A stretch of 64,000 nt of DNA from Ignavibacteriales bacterium (GCA_003538625.1 DPRR01000028.1:186001-250000), one strand, 5' to 3'; counted from the stretch's first letter, positions 1-7,978 are shown. Made by a program: numbers and translations. The notes: a model not told the origin generated them from the letters alone.

Positions 1-641
1 CTGTTATCTCTAAGTGATTTTTTAACAAGAGCAAGAATATTGTTTTTTTCTACCTGTGAATAAACTGCTTCTTTATCTTTTTGAGTCATAGTAGAAATAT
101 CACCGGCAAGTTTAGGAGTAAGACTATCCACTATACCAAATACAAGTTCATCTCTTTTTAATATGGAAGCTCTAAGGCTGGAAATAAGTCCTTCTAATTT
201 TGAAATTGTTGCTGCATCTTTTTTTCTTTGTGATTCTAAATCAGTAATCTGGTTTAGCAATTCATTATTTCTGCGGTTTAAAAGATCAACCTCGGATTTT
301 AATGTTGTTACCTCAGTTTGTAAAACATTTATAGAAGTGAAATCTCCTCTTCTTAATTCAATGGCGGCTTCTAATTTATCAAAAGAAGATGTATAATTTT
401 CGGGATATAATGTTTGATCAAGAATTTCTTTTTTTGTTGAAAAATCTCTCTTCAGATTTTCAATTTCGGCTGATAATTTGTCAAGATCCTCAAGACTTGC
501 TGCAGATTTAATTTGACCGGACAGATTTTGATATCTTTCTTTAAAACTTTGCACCATCTCATAATCTGACTGGGCAAATAATGATGAAACAGATGAATAA
601 AAGAAAATCAATAAAAAATTTATTAAAATATATTTTTTCAT
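1..641 (-). CDS. Exported coiled-coil protein, C-terminus beyond window
   Basis: The reading frame starts at ATG 641-639 and stays open to the left edge, so only about the first 213 residues are present. The N-terminus is a signal peptide (Lys-Lys, hydrophobic core, SSLFAQ) with probable cleavage after Ala-Gln near residue 24. The rest is highly charged and predicted coiled coil, with runs such as LKSEVDLLNRRNNELLNQ. A GGAAGG ribosome site lies at good spacing. The start overlaps the stop of the upstream lipoprotein gene as ATGA, which suggests translational coupling. I do not recognise a family; a periplasmic or envelope-associated scaffold is an inference from the signal peptide and coiled coil. 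Confidence 0.75.
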   Translation of the reverse strand, partial: MKKYILINFLLIFFYSSVSSLFAQSDYEMVQSFKERYQNLSGQIKSAASLEDLDKLSAEIENLKRDFSTKKEILDQTLYPENYTSSFDKLEAAIELRRGDFTSINVLQTEVTTLKSEVDLLNRRNNELLNQITDLESQRKKDAATISKLEGLISSLRASILKRDELVFGIVDSLTPKLAGDISTMTQKDKEAVYSQVEKNNILALVKKSLRDN

Positions 642-1093
642 TTTACACCTTCCTCAATTCCTTCAGAAGTAAGTTTATAGGATTTTGTATCATCCAGTAA
701 TTCAATAAAAGAATTTCTTTGATTGAATGCGGGATTTATTAATCCAGTTTCATTTATCTGGATTTTGTTTTCTAAGCTTAATGCATTTTTTGTTACTGTA
801 AAAACATAAACGTTCTTAAAATCCACAGCGGTCATAAAATAATAACCTTCATTATTTCTGATAAGACGAATGGATTTTCCAGCATAGGCTAGTGAGTCCT
901 GTGTCTCTTCAAAGAATAATGCTTTTGTACTAAAACTAACTGAATGACGGTCTTCTTTTACAAATCCATCTTTATCAATCTTCAAAACAGATTCGATCGG
1001 CCAGCCAAATTGAGCAGGCTCTAATTTTAAAGAAGAACATGCAGCAAAAAATGCTATGACTCCAACTGTCAATAATATTTTGAAATAGTTCAT
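638..1093 (-). CDS. Small predicted lipoprotein
   Basis: A protein of about 151 residues begins with MNYFKILLTVGVIAFFAACSS. The lipobox FAAC predicts a lipid-modified Cys near residue 19. I chose the internal ATG at 1093 over the upstream frame start at 1147 because it is preceded by GGAG and begins the signal peptide directly. The mature part looks beta-rich, has no motif I know, and includes a stretch like a stored value or state readout (YYFMTAVDFKNVYVFTV). It overlaps the downstream coiled-coil gene by four bases, so the two exported proteins probably act together at the envelope. Function unknown. Confidence 0.75.
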   Translation of the reverse strand: MNYFKILLTVGVIAFFAACSSLKLEPAQFGWPIESVLKIDKDGFVKEDRHSVSFSTKALFFEETQDSLAYAGKSIRLIRNNEGYYFMTAVDFKNVYVFTVTKNALSLENKIQINETGLINPAFNQRNSFIELLDDTKSYKLTSEGIEEGVK

Positions 1094-1225
1094 TTTAACT
1101 CCATTATTAAATCGTGAAAGTAAACTTAAGAAATCCGATAGCATCACAAAAGACCAAAATAATAAAAAATAGTCCCTTTTTGATGAAATAATAAGTTTTT
1201 TTATTAAAATTGTAATGAGAGAAAT

Positions 1226-1435
1226 CTATTCCTCAGAATTACTCGACTGTAACCCTGAATCATAATTATTCGGAAGTGGTCCGGAGGTAGAAATTCTGCC
1301 GGATTTTTTTAACAAGTCTGTTAATAAAAATTCTATTTGGGCGTTAATACTTCGCAAATCGTCAGCCGCCCATTTTTCAAGGGCGGCATAAACTCTATCA
1401 TCAATTCTTAGTAAAAATTTTTTCTTGTCCGGCAT
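1226..1435 (-). CDS. Ribbon-helix-helix (Arc/CopG-like) DNA-binding protein
   Basis: This 69-residue protein opens with a basic strand KKFLLRIDDRVYAALEKWA followed by two helices (DLRSINAQIEFLLTDLLKKS), the layout of Arc/CopG/MetJ ribbon-helix-helix repressors. Such proteins dimerise through the N-terminal strand and bind short tandem inverted repeats. The C-terminal tail from about residue 48 is polar and probably disordered. It is the last gene of a minus-strand operon with the SPFH protein and the unknown protein between them. No toxin-like gene (HicA, RelE, Doc) is adjacent, so toxin-antitoxin function is not supported. The 32-bp palindrome at 2895-2926 is the obvious candidate operator for autoregulation, which is an inference. 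Confidence 0.8.
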   Translation of the reverse strand: MPDKKKFLLRIDDRVYAALEKWAADDLRSINAQIEFLLTDLLKKSGRISTSGPLPNNYDSGLQSSNSEE

Positions 1436-1468
1436 TATTAAATCTTTATTCTTTATTGCACATCGTGA

Positions 1469-1972
1469 CTAATTATTTCTTCTGTTCCTCTGAATTATCT
1501 GATACCAAATTAACATCACTATCCAGGGATTTTCGTCAATTAAGGTAGAAGATCTTTGAATTGTAACAATATTTTGCTGCTTAAATGAAAATCTGTTTTG
1601 AAACAGCAAAAGCAATTCTTCTGATTCCGAAAAGACCTGGCAGGATTTTTTGAAGTTACCAAACTTTAATAATAATTTTTTCCCGTTCTGCAAATCAATT
1701 GAACCTCTTGTTCTAAATAAATTTGTTGTCAAGGTTGCAAAAGTCATATCATGAGCAAACTTGCGAATTGCAATGTCTGTTTTCCAAATACTCGGTCTTA
1801 TAATTTCATACTTATTATCAAACCCTTCAACAATTGCTGTAAGACTAAAGAATTTTGTAAAGTACATTTTTGCTAACACTTCGTCCGAAGATCTAAACTC
1901 ATATTCGCGTTTCCAAATAGAAGGTTGAATGAGTATCAAATTTTCACCAATATGTTTTGAAAGTGGAATCAT
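1469..1972 (-). CDS. Unknown protein in SPFH-RHH operon
   Basis: The protein is about 167 residues when started at ATG 1972, which is preceded by GAGA; a TTG at 1984 is the upstream alternative. I do not recognise the family. It contains two similar segments, LILIQPSIWKREYEFRSSDE near the start and YEIIRPSIWKTDIAIRK near residue 60, which suggests an internal beta repeat. The fold may resemble a LURP-one/tubby-like beta barrel, but that is a weak guess from alternating hydrophobic strands. No signal peptide or clear membrane segment is visible. It sits 16 bases downstream of the SPFH gene and about 30 bases upstream of the RHH regulator, so all three are likely cotranscribed. Confidence 0.7.
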   Translation of the reverse strand: MIPLSKHIGENLILIQPSIWKREYEFRSSDEVLAKMYFTKFFSLTAIVEGFDNKYEIIRPSIWKTDIAIRKFAHDMTFATLTTNLFRTRGSIDLQNGKKLLLKFGNFKKSCQVFSESEELLLLFQNRFSFKQQNIVTIQRSSTLIDENPWIVMLIWYQIIQRNRRNN

Positions 1973-2000
1973 TTTTGTTCTCAATATCTTTTAAAATTAC

Positions 2001-2876
2001 TTATTGATAAATAGTTCCTGTGTTAATAACCGGCATTGCTTCGTGATCTGCAACCAGCGCAACCATAAGGTTATTTACCATTTGTGCTTTTCGTTCTTCA
2101 TCAAGATTAACAATATTTTTATCACTTAAATCCTGCAAGGCCTGTTGTACCATTCCAACAGCACCTTCAACAATTTTAAATCTTGCCGCAACAATTGCCT
2201 GTGCTTGCTGTCTGCGTAACATAGCCTGAGCAATCTCCTGTGCGTATGCAAGATGTGTAATTCTTGCTTCAACAATTGTAACTCCGGCCACTTCAAGTCT
2301 TTTCTGAAGTTCTTTCTGAAGATTTTCTGCTACTTCTGTAGGACTGCTTCTCAATGATTCTTTTTCACCTTCGTTTGTATCGTATGGATATTCTGATGCA
2401 AGAGTACGTATAGCTGTTTCAGCCTGTATAGCAACAAACTGTTCGTAATTCTGAACATCAAAAATTGCACGCGCAGAATCTACAACCCGCCAAACAATTA
2501 CAGCAGCAATCTCAATCGGGTTTCCGTGTAAATCATTCACTTTAATTTTATCGCTGTTAAAGTTTCTTATTCTTAAAGAAACATGCTTTTTTAATGTAAA
2601 GGGATTTACCCACCAAAATCCGCTCTCACGAACAGTTCCGGTGTACTTACCAAATAGTACTAATACTTTTGATTCATTTGGCTGAACTATCATAAATCCG
2701 CCAAAACTTATAAAAGATATAATTACCAGTGGAATAAAAAACCATAAAATTGAGAAATCATTAGTTCTGATTCCTGTCGCAAGAAGAAAAATATCCAGGG
2801 CGAAAAGTGCTATGACAAGAAAAAGTGCAATAAAACCATTAAACTTTGAAGCTGATTTTTCTGTTATTTTGTCCAT
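2001..2876 (-). CDS. SPFH/band-7 domain membrane protein
   Basis: The 291-residue protein has two N-terminal membrane segments (about residues 14-37 and 43-66) followed by a band-7/SPFH domain. The conserved core is visible as PNESKVLVLFGKYTGTVRES, the segment beginning LRIRNFNSDKIKVNDLHGNP and the strand ITHLAYAQEIAQAMLRRQQA, and it ends with a coiled-coil helix. Family members oligomerise in lipid microdomains and act as membrane scaffolds, often with proteases or stress systems. The ATG at 2876 has an AAGGA site upstream. It is the first gene of the three-gene operon with the RHH regulator, and the palindrome at 2895-2926 sits 18 bases before the start codon. The domain call is secure; its particular role is unknown. 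Confidence 0.9.
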   Translation of the reverse strand: MDKITEKSASKFNGFIALFLVIALFALDIFLLATGIRTNDFSILWFFIPLVIISFISFGGFMIVQPNESKVLVLFGKYTGTVRESGFWWVNPFTLKKHVSLRIRNFNSDKIKVNDLHGNPIEIAAVIVWRVVDSARAIFDVQNYEQFVAIQAETAIRTLASEYPYDTNEGEKESLRSSPTEVAENLQKELQKRLEVAGVTIVEARITHLAYAQEIAQAMLRRQQAQAIVAARFKIVEGAVGMVQQALQDLSDKNIVNLDEERKAQMVNNLMVALVADHEAMPVINTGTIYQ

Positions 2877-2894
2877 TGTACATTCCTTTTAAAA

Positions 2895-2926
2895 TTGCTA
2901 TCATAATGATATCATATTGATAGCAA
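2895..2926. promoter_or_regulatory. Near-perfect 32-bp palindrome, predicted RHH operator
   Basis: The site is symmetric over all 32 bases apart from two mismatched pairs. It contains outer arms TTGCTATCA and TGATAGCAA and a perfect central TGATATCA, so alternating TATCA/TGATA boxes repeat about every 8-11 bases. It lies 18 bases upstream of the SPFH start codon. Ribbon-helix-helix repressors bind tandem short inverted boxes of this kind, and the operon encodes one. Assignment as its operator is inference. Confidence 0.6.
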
Positions 2927-3037
2927 AAAATCAAGAACTCAACTTAAACAATTTATTAAAATTAAAATATTTAGTTTTTCTTCGATTTTTGAATTATATA
3001 TCCTCCATAAATGTTATGAAGATATAATAAAGGATTT

Positions 3038-4492
3038 ATGAAAATACTATTAACCGGTGCTACCGGATATATTGGCAAAAGACTTCTTCCTGTTTTGATT
3101 GAAAATGGACACGAAGTTATTTGCTGCGTGCGTGATAAAAACAGATTCCCTACTGAAGGGATTTATAAGCATCCAAATGTTTCTATACTTGAAGTGGATT
3201 TTTTAAAAGACATTCAAAGTTCAGGGTTGAGTTCAAATATTATTAAAGATATTGATGCGGCATACTATCTCATTCATTCAATGAGTTCAAATGTCAGAGA
3301 TTTCGGTTCGCTCGAAGAGATTTCTGCAAATAATTTTATCAAACTTGTTAAGCAAACTTCCGTTAAACAAATTATATATCTCGGCGGAATTACAAATGAA
3401 GAAAAACTTTCTAAACATCTGGCTTCAAGAAAAAACGTAGAATCTATCTTAAGAAATTCCGGAATTGCCTTAACTTCAATTAAAGCCGGAATAATTGTTG
3501 GATCAGGCAGTGCATCGTTTGAAATAATTCGTGATCTTGTTGAAAAACTACCGGTAATGATCACTCCAAAGTGGCTTAACACAAAACACCAACCAATTGC
3601 AATAAGAAATATTTTGGAATACTTGAACGGTGTTTTACTTAAACTAGAAACATTTAATAACTCTTACGATGTTGGCGGACCTGATATTTTATCATATAAA
3701 CAAATGCTTCTTCAACTAGCCCAGGTGCGTGGATTGAAAAGATTTATTTTTACTGTTCCTGTTATGACTCCGCGACTTTCATCTTACTGGCTTTATTTTG
3801 TTACATCAACATCATATATGCTGGCAATAAATCTTGTTAACAGTATGAAGATTGAAGTTGTGGCAAAAGATAACGAACTTGAAAAAATGCTTGGAATAAA
3901 ACCGATATCATACAAAGAAGCTGTGCAGCATGCATTTCAAAAGATTGAACAGAACAATGTTCTTTCAAGCTGGAAAGATTCTCTTGTATCAAGCTATTCT
4001 GATAATTCATTGCTTGAACATATTAACATTCCAACCAATGGATGTTTTGTTGATAAAAGAGAAAAAGAAATTACTATAAGCATTGATCATGTCTTGCACA
4101 AGATCTGGTCAATTGGCGGTGAGCGCGGATGGTACTACGGTGATTGGCTCTGGCATCTGCGCGGATTTTTAGATAAACTCTTTGGCGGTGTCGGATTACG
4201 GCGAGGAAGAACAAATAAAAATGAAATTCACACCGGAGATACGCTTGACTTCTGGCGTGTACTCGCAGCCGATAAAGAAAACAAAAGATTACTGCTTTAT
4301 GCAGAAATGAAACTGCCCGGCGAAGCCTGGCTTGAGTTTAAGATAATTGAAAAGGAGTCTAAAAACTTTTTGCAGCAAACAGCAACATTTCGTCCAAAAG
4401 GTCTGCTTGGCAGATTGTACTGGTATTCTGTTTTGCCATTTCACTTTTTTGTTTTTAATGGTATGTCAGAGAATATTATTAAGCATCAATAA
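3038..4492 (+). CDS. SDR-family NAD(P)-binding oxidoreductase with DUF2867 domain
   Basis: The 484-residue protein starts with a Rossmann fold carrying GATGYIGKRLLPVL at about residues 7-20, the NAD(P)-binding motif of atypical short-chain dehydrogenases. The conserved YYLIHSM segment follows near residue 82. After residue 330 comes a DUF2867 domain, recognised by GERGWYYGDWLWHLRGFLDK and the following GGVGLRRGR. This two-domain arrangement is known in bacteria, but the substrate is not established. No signal peptide is seen, so it is probably cytoplasmic. The gene stands alone, divergent from the SPFH operon, and the cupin gene follows 180 bases later. Confidence 0.85.
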   Translation: MKILLTGATGYIGKRLLPVLIENGHEVICCVRDKNRFPTEGIYKHPNVSILEVDFLKDIQSSGLSSNIIKDIDAAYYLIHSMSSNVRDFGSLEEISANNFIKLVKQTSVKQIIYLGGITNEEKLSKHLASRKNVESILRNSGIALTSIKAGIIVGSGSASFEIIRDLVEKLPVMITPKWLNTKHQPIAIRNILEYLNGVLLKLETFNNSYDVGGPDILSYKQMLLQLAQVRGLKRFIFTVPVMTPRLSSYWLYFVTSTSYMLAINLVNSMKIEVVAKDNELEKMLGIKPISYKEAVQHAFQKIEQNNVLSSWKDSLVSSYSDNSLLEHINIPTNGCFVDKREKEITISIDHVLHKIWSIGGERGWYYGDWLWHLRGFLDKLFGGVGLRRGRTNKNEIHTGDTLDFWRVLAADKENKRLLLYAEMKLPGEAWLEFKIIEKESKNFLQQTATFRPKGLLGRLYWYSVLPFHFFVFNGMSENIIKHQ

Positions 4493-4671
4493 GTTTTCCT
4501 GACAAGGGTAATTATCAAAATGGATTAATCTCATCATTTTCAATTCGTAACGACTTGCTTCCCGGTCTTTTCTAAAGAATACCATTAATTCTCTGATTCA
4601 CTTTTGAATTGATTTTAACACAATATGCATATATGTTAAAAACAGATTGAACACAATTTAATTGGAGAAAA

Positions 4672-4986
4672 ATGAATATACCCGTAATGCCAAAGTCGAT
4701 AATTTCAGTAATCAACTATCAATCCGATGCGATTGTAAGCAAGCAGCTTCTTAAAAAAAGTAACGGATCTGTAACTATTTATGCCTTCGATAAAGATGAA
4801 TCAGTGAATGACAGTACTTCTCCCTTTGATATACTTATTCATGTACTGGAAGGAACTATAGACCTTAAAGTAAATGGATCAACTAATCTGATAAAGACAC
4901 CGGAATATTTTTCACTTCCCGCCAAAATACCTTATTCAATAGAAGCAAAAGAAAAAACAAAACTTCTTTTAACTGTAATAAAATAA
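4672..4986 (+). CDS. Small cupin-domain protein
   Basis: The 104-residue protein is a single cupin barrel. The segment DILIHVLEGTIDLKVNGSTN matches the first cupin motif region and EYFSLPAKIPYSIEAKEK the second, but the canonical metal-binding His residues are mostly missing: only one His is present near residue 61. It may therefore be a sensor or structural cupin rather than a metal enzyme. GGAGAAAA precedes the ATG. A stem-loop at 5030-5057 follows. Function is unassigned. Confidence 0.75.
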   Translation: MNIPVMPKSIISVINYQSDAIVSKQLLKKSNGSVTIYAFDKDESVNDSTSPFDILIHVLEGTIDLKVNGSTNLIKTPEYFSLPAKIPYSIEAKEKTKLLLTVIK

Positions 4987-5029
4987 ACTCCCGGCACAAG
5001 GGTGAATACTAAGTTTGATAAAAAGTAAT

Positions 5030-5057
5030 AAAGCCCGCAAATTTCTCTGCAGGCTTT
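5030..5057. terminator. Stem-loop between convergent genes
   Basis: AAAGCCCGCA pairs with TGCAGGCTTT with one mismatch and an 8-base loop. It lies between the stop of the cupin gene and the stop of the opposing Asp/Lys-rich lipoprotein gene, so it can serve both strands. Confidence 0.6.
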
Positions 5058-5084
5058 AGTGGAGATGAGATTATCCGTTACGCA

Positions 5085-6098
5085 TCAATCTCTGTTAATT
5101 TTTATTTTGCCGTCAATTTCTTTATCAAAGTGTTTTTTATAAAGTTCATTATATTTTTTATGATCTTCCGGTTTGACATCAACACCATCTATCTTTGTGT
5201 AATCTTTATCCATTTCTAAATTAAATTCCTGATCGATTGATTTTAAATATCCGTCATTTACAAGTTCTGATTTGAGGTCATCCAAAAAGGCATTTAATTT
5301 TTTCATTTCAGTTTTTAGACCATGCATTTCGATTTTAAGTCCTTTCATGTTCTTCTTAAGCTCATTCATACTGTTGCGTAATTCACTCATATCAAAATCA
5401 GAACTGTCTATTTTAATATCAAAACTTTTAAAAGATTCTTTAAATTTTTTCATACCGTCTTTAAAAGCATCCATATCCAAATGAATATCTATATCAACAT
5501 CAGGCGGATTTGGAGGAACCGGCAGATCCTTAAGATTTTCTTCAAGCTCTTTCATTTTTTCATTAAAATCTTCAGAATCAAAGTATAGTTCTATCTTTTT
5601 ATCTTTCAAGTGTTTTAAGCTTTCTTCCAGTTTTTCCATATTCTTTTCAAATTCATCTTCGTCAAACTCAAGTTTAAAGTGCATGAATTTATCCTTATCA
5701 AAATCATGCTTAAACTTTTTCATATCATGACCAAACCTATCCATATCAAAATGAAAGCGGTGAACCTTTCCATCAAAATCCTTATAATCAGATTTAAGTC
5801 CATCCAGTTTTTCGTAAATCATTTCTTTATGCTGATCAATTTCTTTATCCGGTATTTTTACACCATCCCGGTATAATGCTGATATTTCATTATCATCAAA
5901 ATCCACTCGCCAGTCAGAACCTTTATCCTTAAATGAAAAAGATTTATCCCCGGTAAAACTTGATTGGTTTTGTGTAGTGCCCTGTTCAATTCCTGAAGAG
6001 CATCCGGAAAAAGAAATTAGCATCGCTAATAAAACTGCGGCTATCTTAACTCCACATAAGTTTGCCTTAAACTCTGTGTTTGTAAAATTAAATTTCAT
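5085..6098 (-). CDS. Asp/Lys-rich repeat lipoprotein
   Basis: The protein is about 337 residues from ATG 6098, which has GAGG six bases upstream; an ATG at 6110 is possible but poorly spaced. The leader ends in the lipobox SFSGC, predicting a lipoprotein. From residue about 85 onward it is built of loosely repeated units of 12-20 residues rich in Phe, Lys, Asp and Met, such as FHFDMDRFGHDMKKFKHDFD and FKDGMKKFKESFKSFDIKID, with a PVPPNPPDVDIDIH hinge near residue 200. The repeats would form long amphipathic helices or acidic metal-binding surfaces. I do not recognise the family. Repetition could also come from slippage. Envelope location is supported; function is not. Confidence 0.75.
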   Translation of the reverse strand: MKFNFTNTEFKANLCGVKIAAVLLAMLISFSGCSSGIEQGTTQNQSSFTGDKSFSFKDKGSDWRVDFDDNEISALYRDGVKIPDKEIDQHKEMIYEKLDGLKSDYKDFDGKVHRFHFDMDRFGHDMKKFKHDFDKDKFMHFKLEFDEDEFEKNMEKLEESLKHLKDKKIELYFDSEDFNEKMKELEENLKDLPVPPNPPDVDIDIHLDMDAFKDGMKKFKESFKSFDIKIDSSDFDMSELRNSMNELKKNMKGLKIEMHGLKTEMKKLNAFLDDLKSELVNDGYLKSIDQEFNLEMDKDYTKIDGVDVKPEDHKKYNELYKKHFDKEIDGKIKINRD

Positions 6099-6231
6099 AA
6101 GTAACCTCATCTTTTTTGTTCTTTCTGATGGTTAAGACCGTCGCTAACCTGGAAATGTTTCGTTGATTGTTCGGTTTATTTAAGAAAGGAATAATTGGCT
6201 GATGAGAGGACAAATACAGATTCGATTAAAA

Positions 6232-6660
6232 TTATTTAAGAAATCCATATTTCTTAATATGCTTGTAAGCAAGATATCCAACTGCACCTGCCTGCACCAT
6301 TCCAAGTGCATATTTTACCGGATCAAATTTAGAGTTTTCTAAATATTGTTTTTCAAGCGGTGATAAAAAATGACGGGAAAAACTTTGATTTGTGTTTTCT
6401 GTATTTGCAATAGCAAGCGAGGTTCTTAGCCATACTGTCTGAGGATCACCATCAAGAGGAATACTCATTTTCATATCTTTAAACTCACGACGCAATTCAA
6501 ACTCATCAAACTTAATTTGTAATTGAATTAAGGGATTTTTATTGAATTCTGATTTTAAAGAATCCTTTGTGGTAATGAAATTTGTGTTCTCTGTCTGCTG
6601 CGAATATGATATGAAAGCAAGAATGAAAATAAGTAATAATATTTTAAATAAACTTTTCAC
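6232..6660 (-). CDS. Unknown exported protein
   Basis: This 142-residue protein has a clear signal peptide (MKSLFKILLLIFILAFISYSQ) with probable cleavage near residue 20. The mature part is polar with a short hydrophobic, glycine-containing stretch near the C-terminus (YALGMVQAGAVGYLAYKHI), which may be a membrane-associated helix. It follows the DUF6498-like membrane protein gene by 26 bases in the same direction, so the two are probably cotranscribed. No family is recognised. Confidence 0.7.
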   Translation of the reverse strand: MKSLFKILLLIFILAFISYSQQTENTNFITTKDSLKSEFNKNPLIQLQIKFDEFELRREFKDMKMSIPLDGDPQTVWLRTSLAIANTENTNQSFSRHFLSPLEKQYLENSKFDPVKYALGMVQAGAVGYLAYKHIKKYGFLK

Positions 6661-6686
6661 AATTCAAAGTAAAGATTGTACTACTT

Positions 6687-7385
6687 TTAATCTGAAGCAG
6701 TTGCTATTTGTTTTTTTAATGTGTTAAAATCCCATGAATGAGTTATAACATCTACCAGAGTTTTGATTCCGGTAAATAGAAAGATTATAGCCAGATCAGT
6801 CTTTGCAGCAAACAACGATCCTGCTGCTCCAATAAATCCTCCAAAGATAATTGTAAAATGCATCGGGATAATTCGGGCGTACGGTGCAAACATTAAATAT
6901 CCTATGTTTGGTGGCTCAGAATTTTGTGCTTTTCTTGAGTTAATGAACTCGATTAGATAACTAATAAAAAACATTCCCGCTGAATAAATAAAATAACTTG
7001 TTGAGAAACCGGTAGAACCGGAATTAGAAAATTGAGAAAATCCTCCCAGAAAAATCGCATAAACAAAATGGAAAAATCCGTAGTGGAAAAGAAAAAACAC
7101 TGCACTGGAAATTGCCGTAGCACGGGTAGGCGGCATTTGCTTATTGCCCTGTTTAAACCCTTCTGTTGAAAAATCTTTAAGTGTAATCATCTTAATAAAA
7201 TTAAATATTCCGATAATTACACTTTGGGTCCAGTATATCCACATTACTTCGTTTGCTGAAATACTATCAACAATTGCAAAGAATATGACCAGCAGGTTTG
7301 AAAAGATTAATGAAAGTGTTGAGGGCTTAGTAAAATCAACTTTGCGCCAAAGCGTAGAAAATTTAATTTGAGATTTCTTACTCAT
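6687..7385 (-). CDS. DUF6498-like integral membrane protein
   Basis: The 232-residue protein has about six hydrophobic segments. The segment MWIYWTQSVIIGIFNFIKMI near residues 47-66 and the later FHYGFFHFVYAIFL resemble the conserved core of DUF6498 membrane proteins, as I remember the family. The biochemical role of that family is not known. The gene begins 8 bases after the stop of the haem-binding protein gene, and a small exported protein follows, so these three form a likely minus-strand operon. The topology and family call are moderately sure. Confidence 0.75.
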   Translation of the reverse strand: MSKKSQIKFSTLWRKVDFTKPSTLSLIFSNLLVIFFAIVDSISANEVMWIYWTQSVIIGIFNFIKMITLKDFSTEGFKQGNKQMPPTRATAISSAVFFLFHYGFFHFVYAIFLGGFSQFSNSGSTGFSTSYFIYSAGMFFISYLIEFINSRKAQNSEPPNIGYLMFAPYARIIPMHFTIIFGGFIGAAGSLFAAKTDLAIIFLFTGIKTLVDVITHSWDFNTLKKQIATASD

Positions 7386-7393
7386 CTTTACAA

Positions 7394-7798
7394 CTATTTA
7401 TTTGTAGCCCAGTTTCTTAAAAGATTTTTTTCTTCAGGAGTAAGTTTAGCCTCACTGTGAAAAATTTTATATTGCCATGGAGGCATTTGTTCTTCACGAA
7501 TCTCATCCCAAATTTCTTCTTTATATTTTGCTTCTTTATTTATATTCCATTCAGAAAAGTTTAAGTTCTTTCTTGTATCATTAACATCCTTAACCGCAAG
7601 AAATGAAGAAGGTGCAACTTTTGTGTACCAGGCCCAGTTAGTTTCATTAGAATGACAATCGTAGCATGCTTTTTTAAGAATTGCTTTAACATCTGCTGGC
7701 GCATCAATATCCGAAATAACGGGAGGATTGGTTCTTTCAACGGGAATGAATTGAATTCCAATTAATATAACTACTACTGCAATTAAGAATTTTTTCAT
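7394..7798 (-). CDS. Periplasmic haem-binding (c-type) protein
   Basis: The 134-residue protein has an N-terminal membrane anchor or signal (residues 3-18) and one c-type haem motif CYDCH at residues 45-49. The WAWYTKVAPSSFL segment and the EEQMPPWQYKIFH segment with its Met are typical of the haem_bd domain found in Bacteroidota, where the Met can be the sixth ligand. It probably carries electrons or senses redox state in the periplasm. It heads the likely operon with the DUF6498-like gene. The domain is confident; the partner is unknown. Confidence 0.85.
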   Translation of the reverse strand: MKKFLIAVVVILIGIQFIPVERTNPPVISDIDAPADVKAILKKACYDCHSNETNWAWYTKVAPSSFLAVKDVNDTRKNLNFSEWNINKEAKYKEEIWDEIREEQMPPWQYKIFHSEAKLTPEEKNLLRNWATNK

Positions 7799-7819
7799 TT
7801 TAACCTCTTTATTGAATAT

Positions 7820-7978
7820 TTATTTCAATTGTTTTTTGTAGTCCTTAATAAATTTCTTTTCGCCCTCTTTCTTTCCAAAATTATCTCTATATGCATTTGC
7901 AATATCACAATCTTTACAAAAGCTTCCACAGCATTTTTTCCATTCTTTCTCCGTAAAATTTTTTCTTAACTTGCTCAT
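7820..7978 (-). CDS. 52-residue Cys-cluster protein
   Basis: A short frame encodes 52 residues starting MSKLRKNFTEKEWKKCC and ending in a Lys-rich tail (YKKQLK). The Cys pattern CCGSFCKDC at residues 16-24 could bind zinc or an iron-sulfur cluster. The rest is strongly basic and probably helical. It lies 21 bases upstream of the haem-binding protein gene on the same strand and downstream of transketolase, so it may be part of either transcript. There is no strong ribosome site, but the organised composition argues for a real gene. No family is recognised. Confidence 0.6.
   Translation of the reverse strand: MSKLRKNFTEKEWKKCCGSFCKDCDIANAYRDNFGKKEGEKKFIKDYKKQLK

Noticed and set aside
163..396. 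Plus-strand frame of 77 codons near the left edge
   Set aside because: It lies wholly in antisense to the truncated coiled-coil gene, which has a signal peptide and ribosome site.
1226..1984. Toxin-antitoxin pair around the RHH protein
   Set aside because: The neighbouring protein has no RelE, HicA, MazF or PIN-type features, and the SPFH gene is part of the same unit. A repressor role is more consistent.
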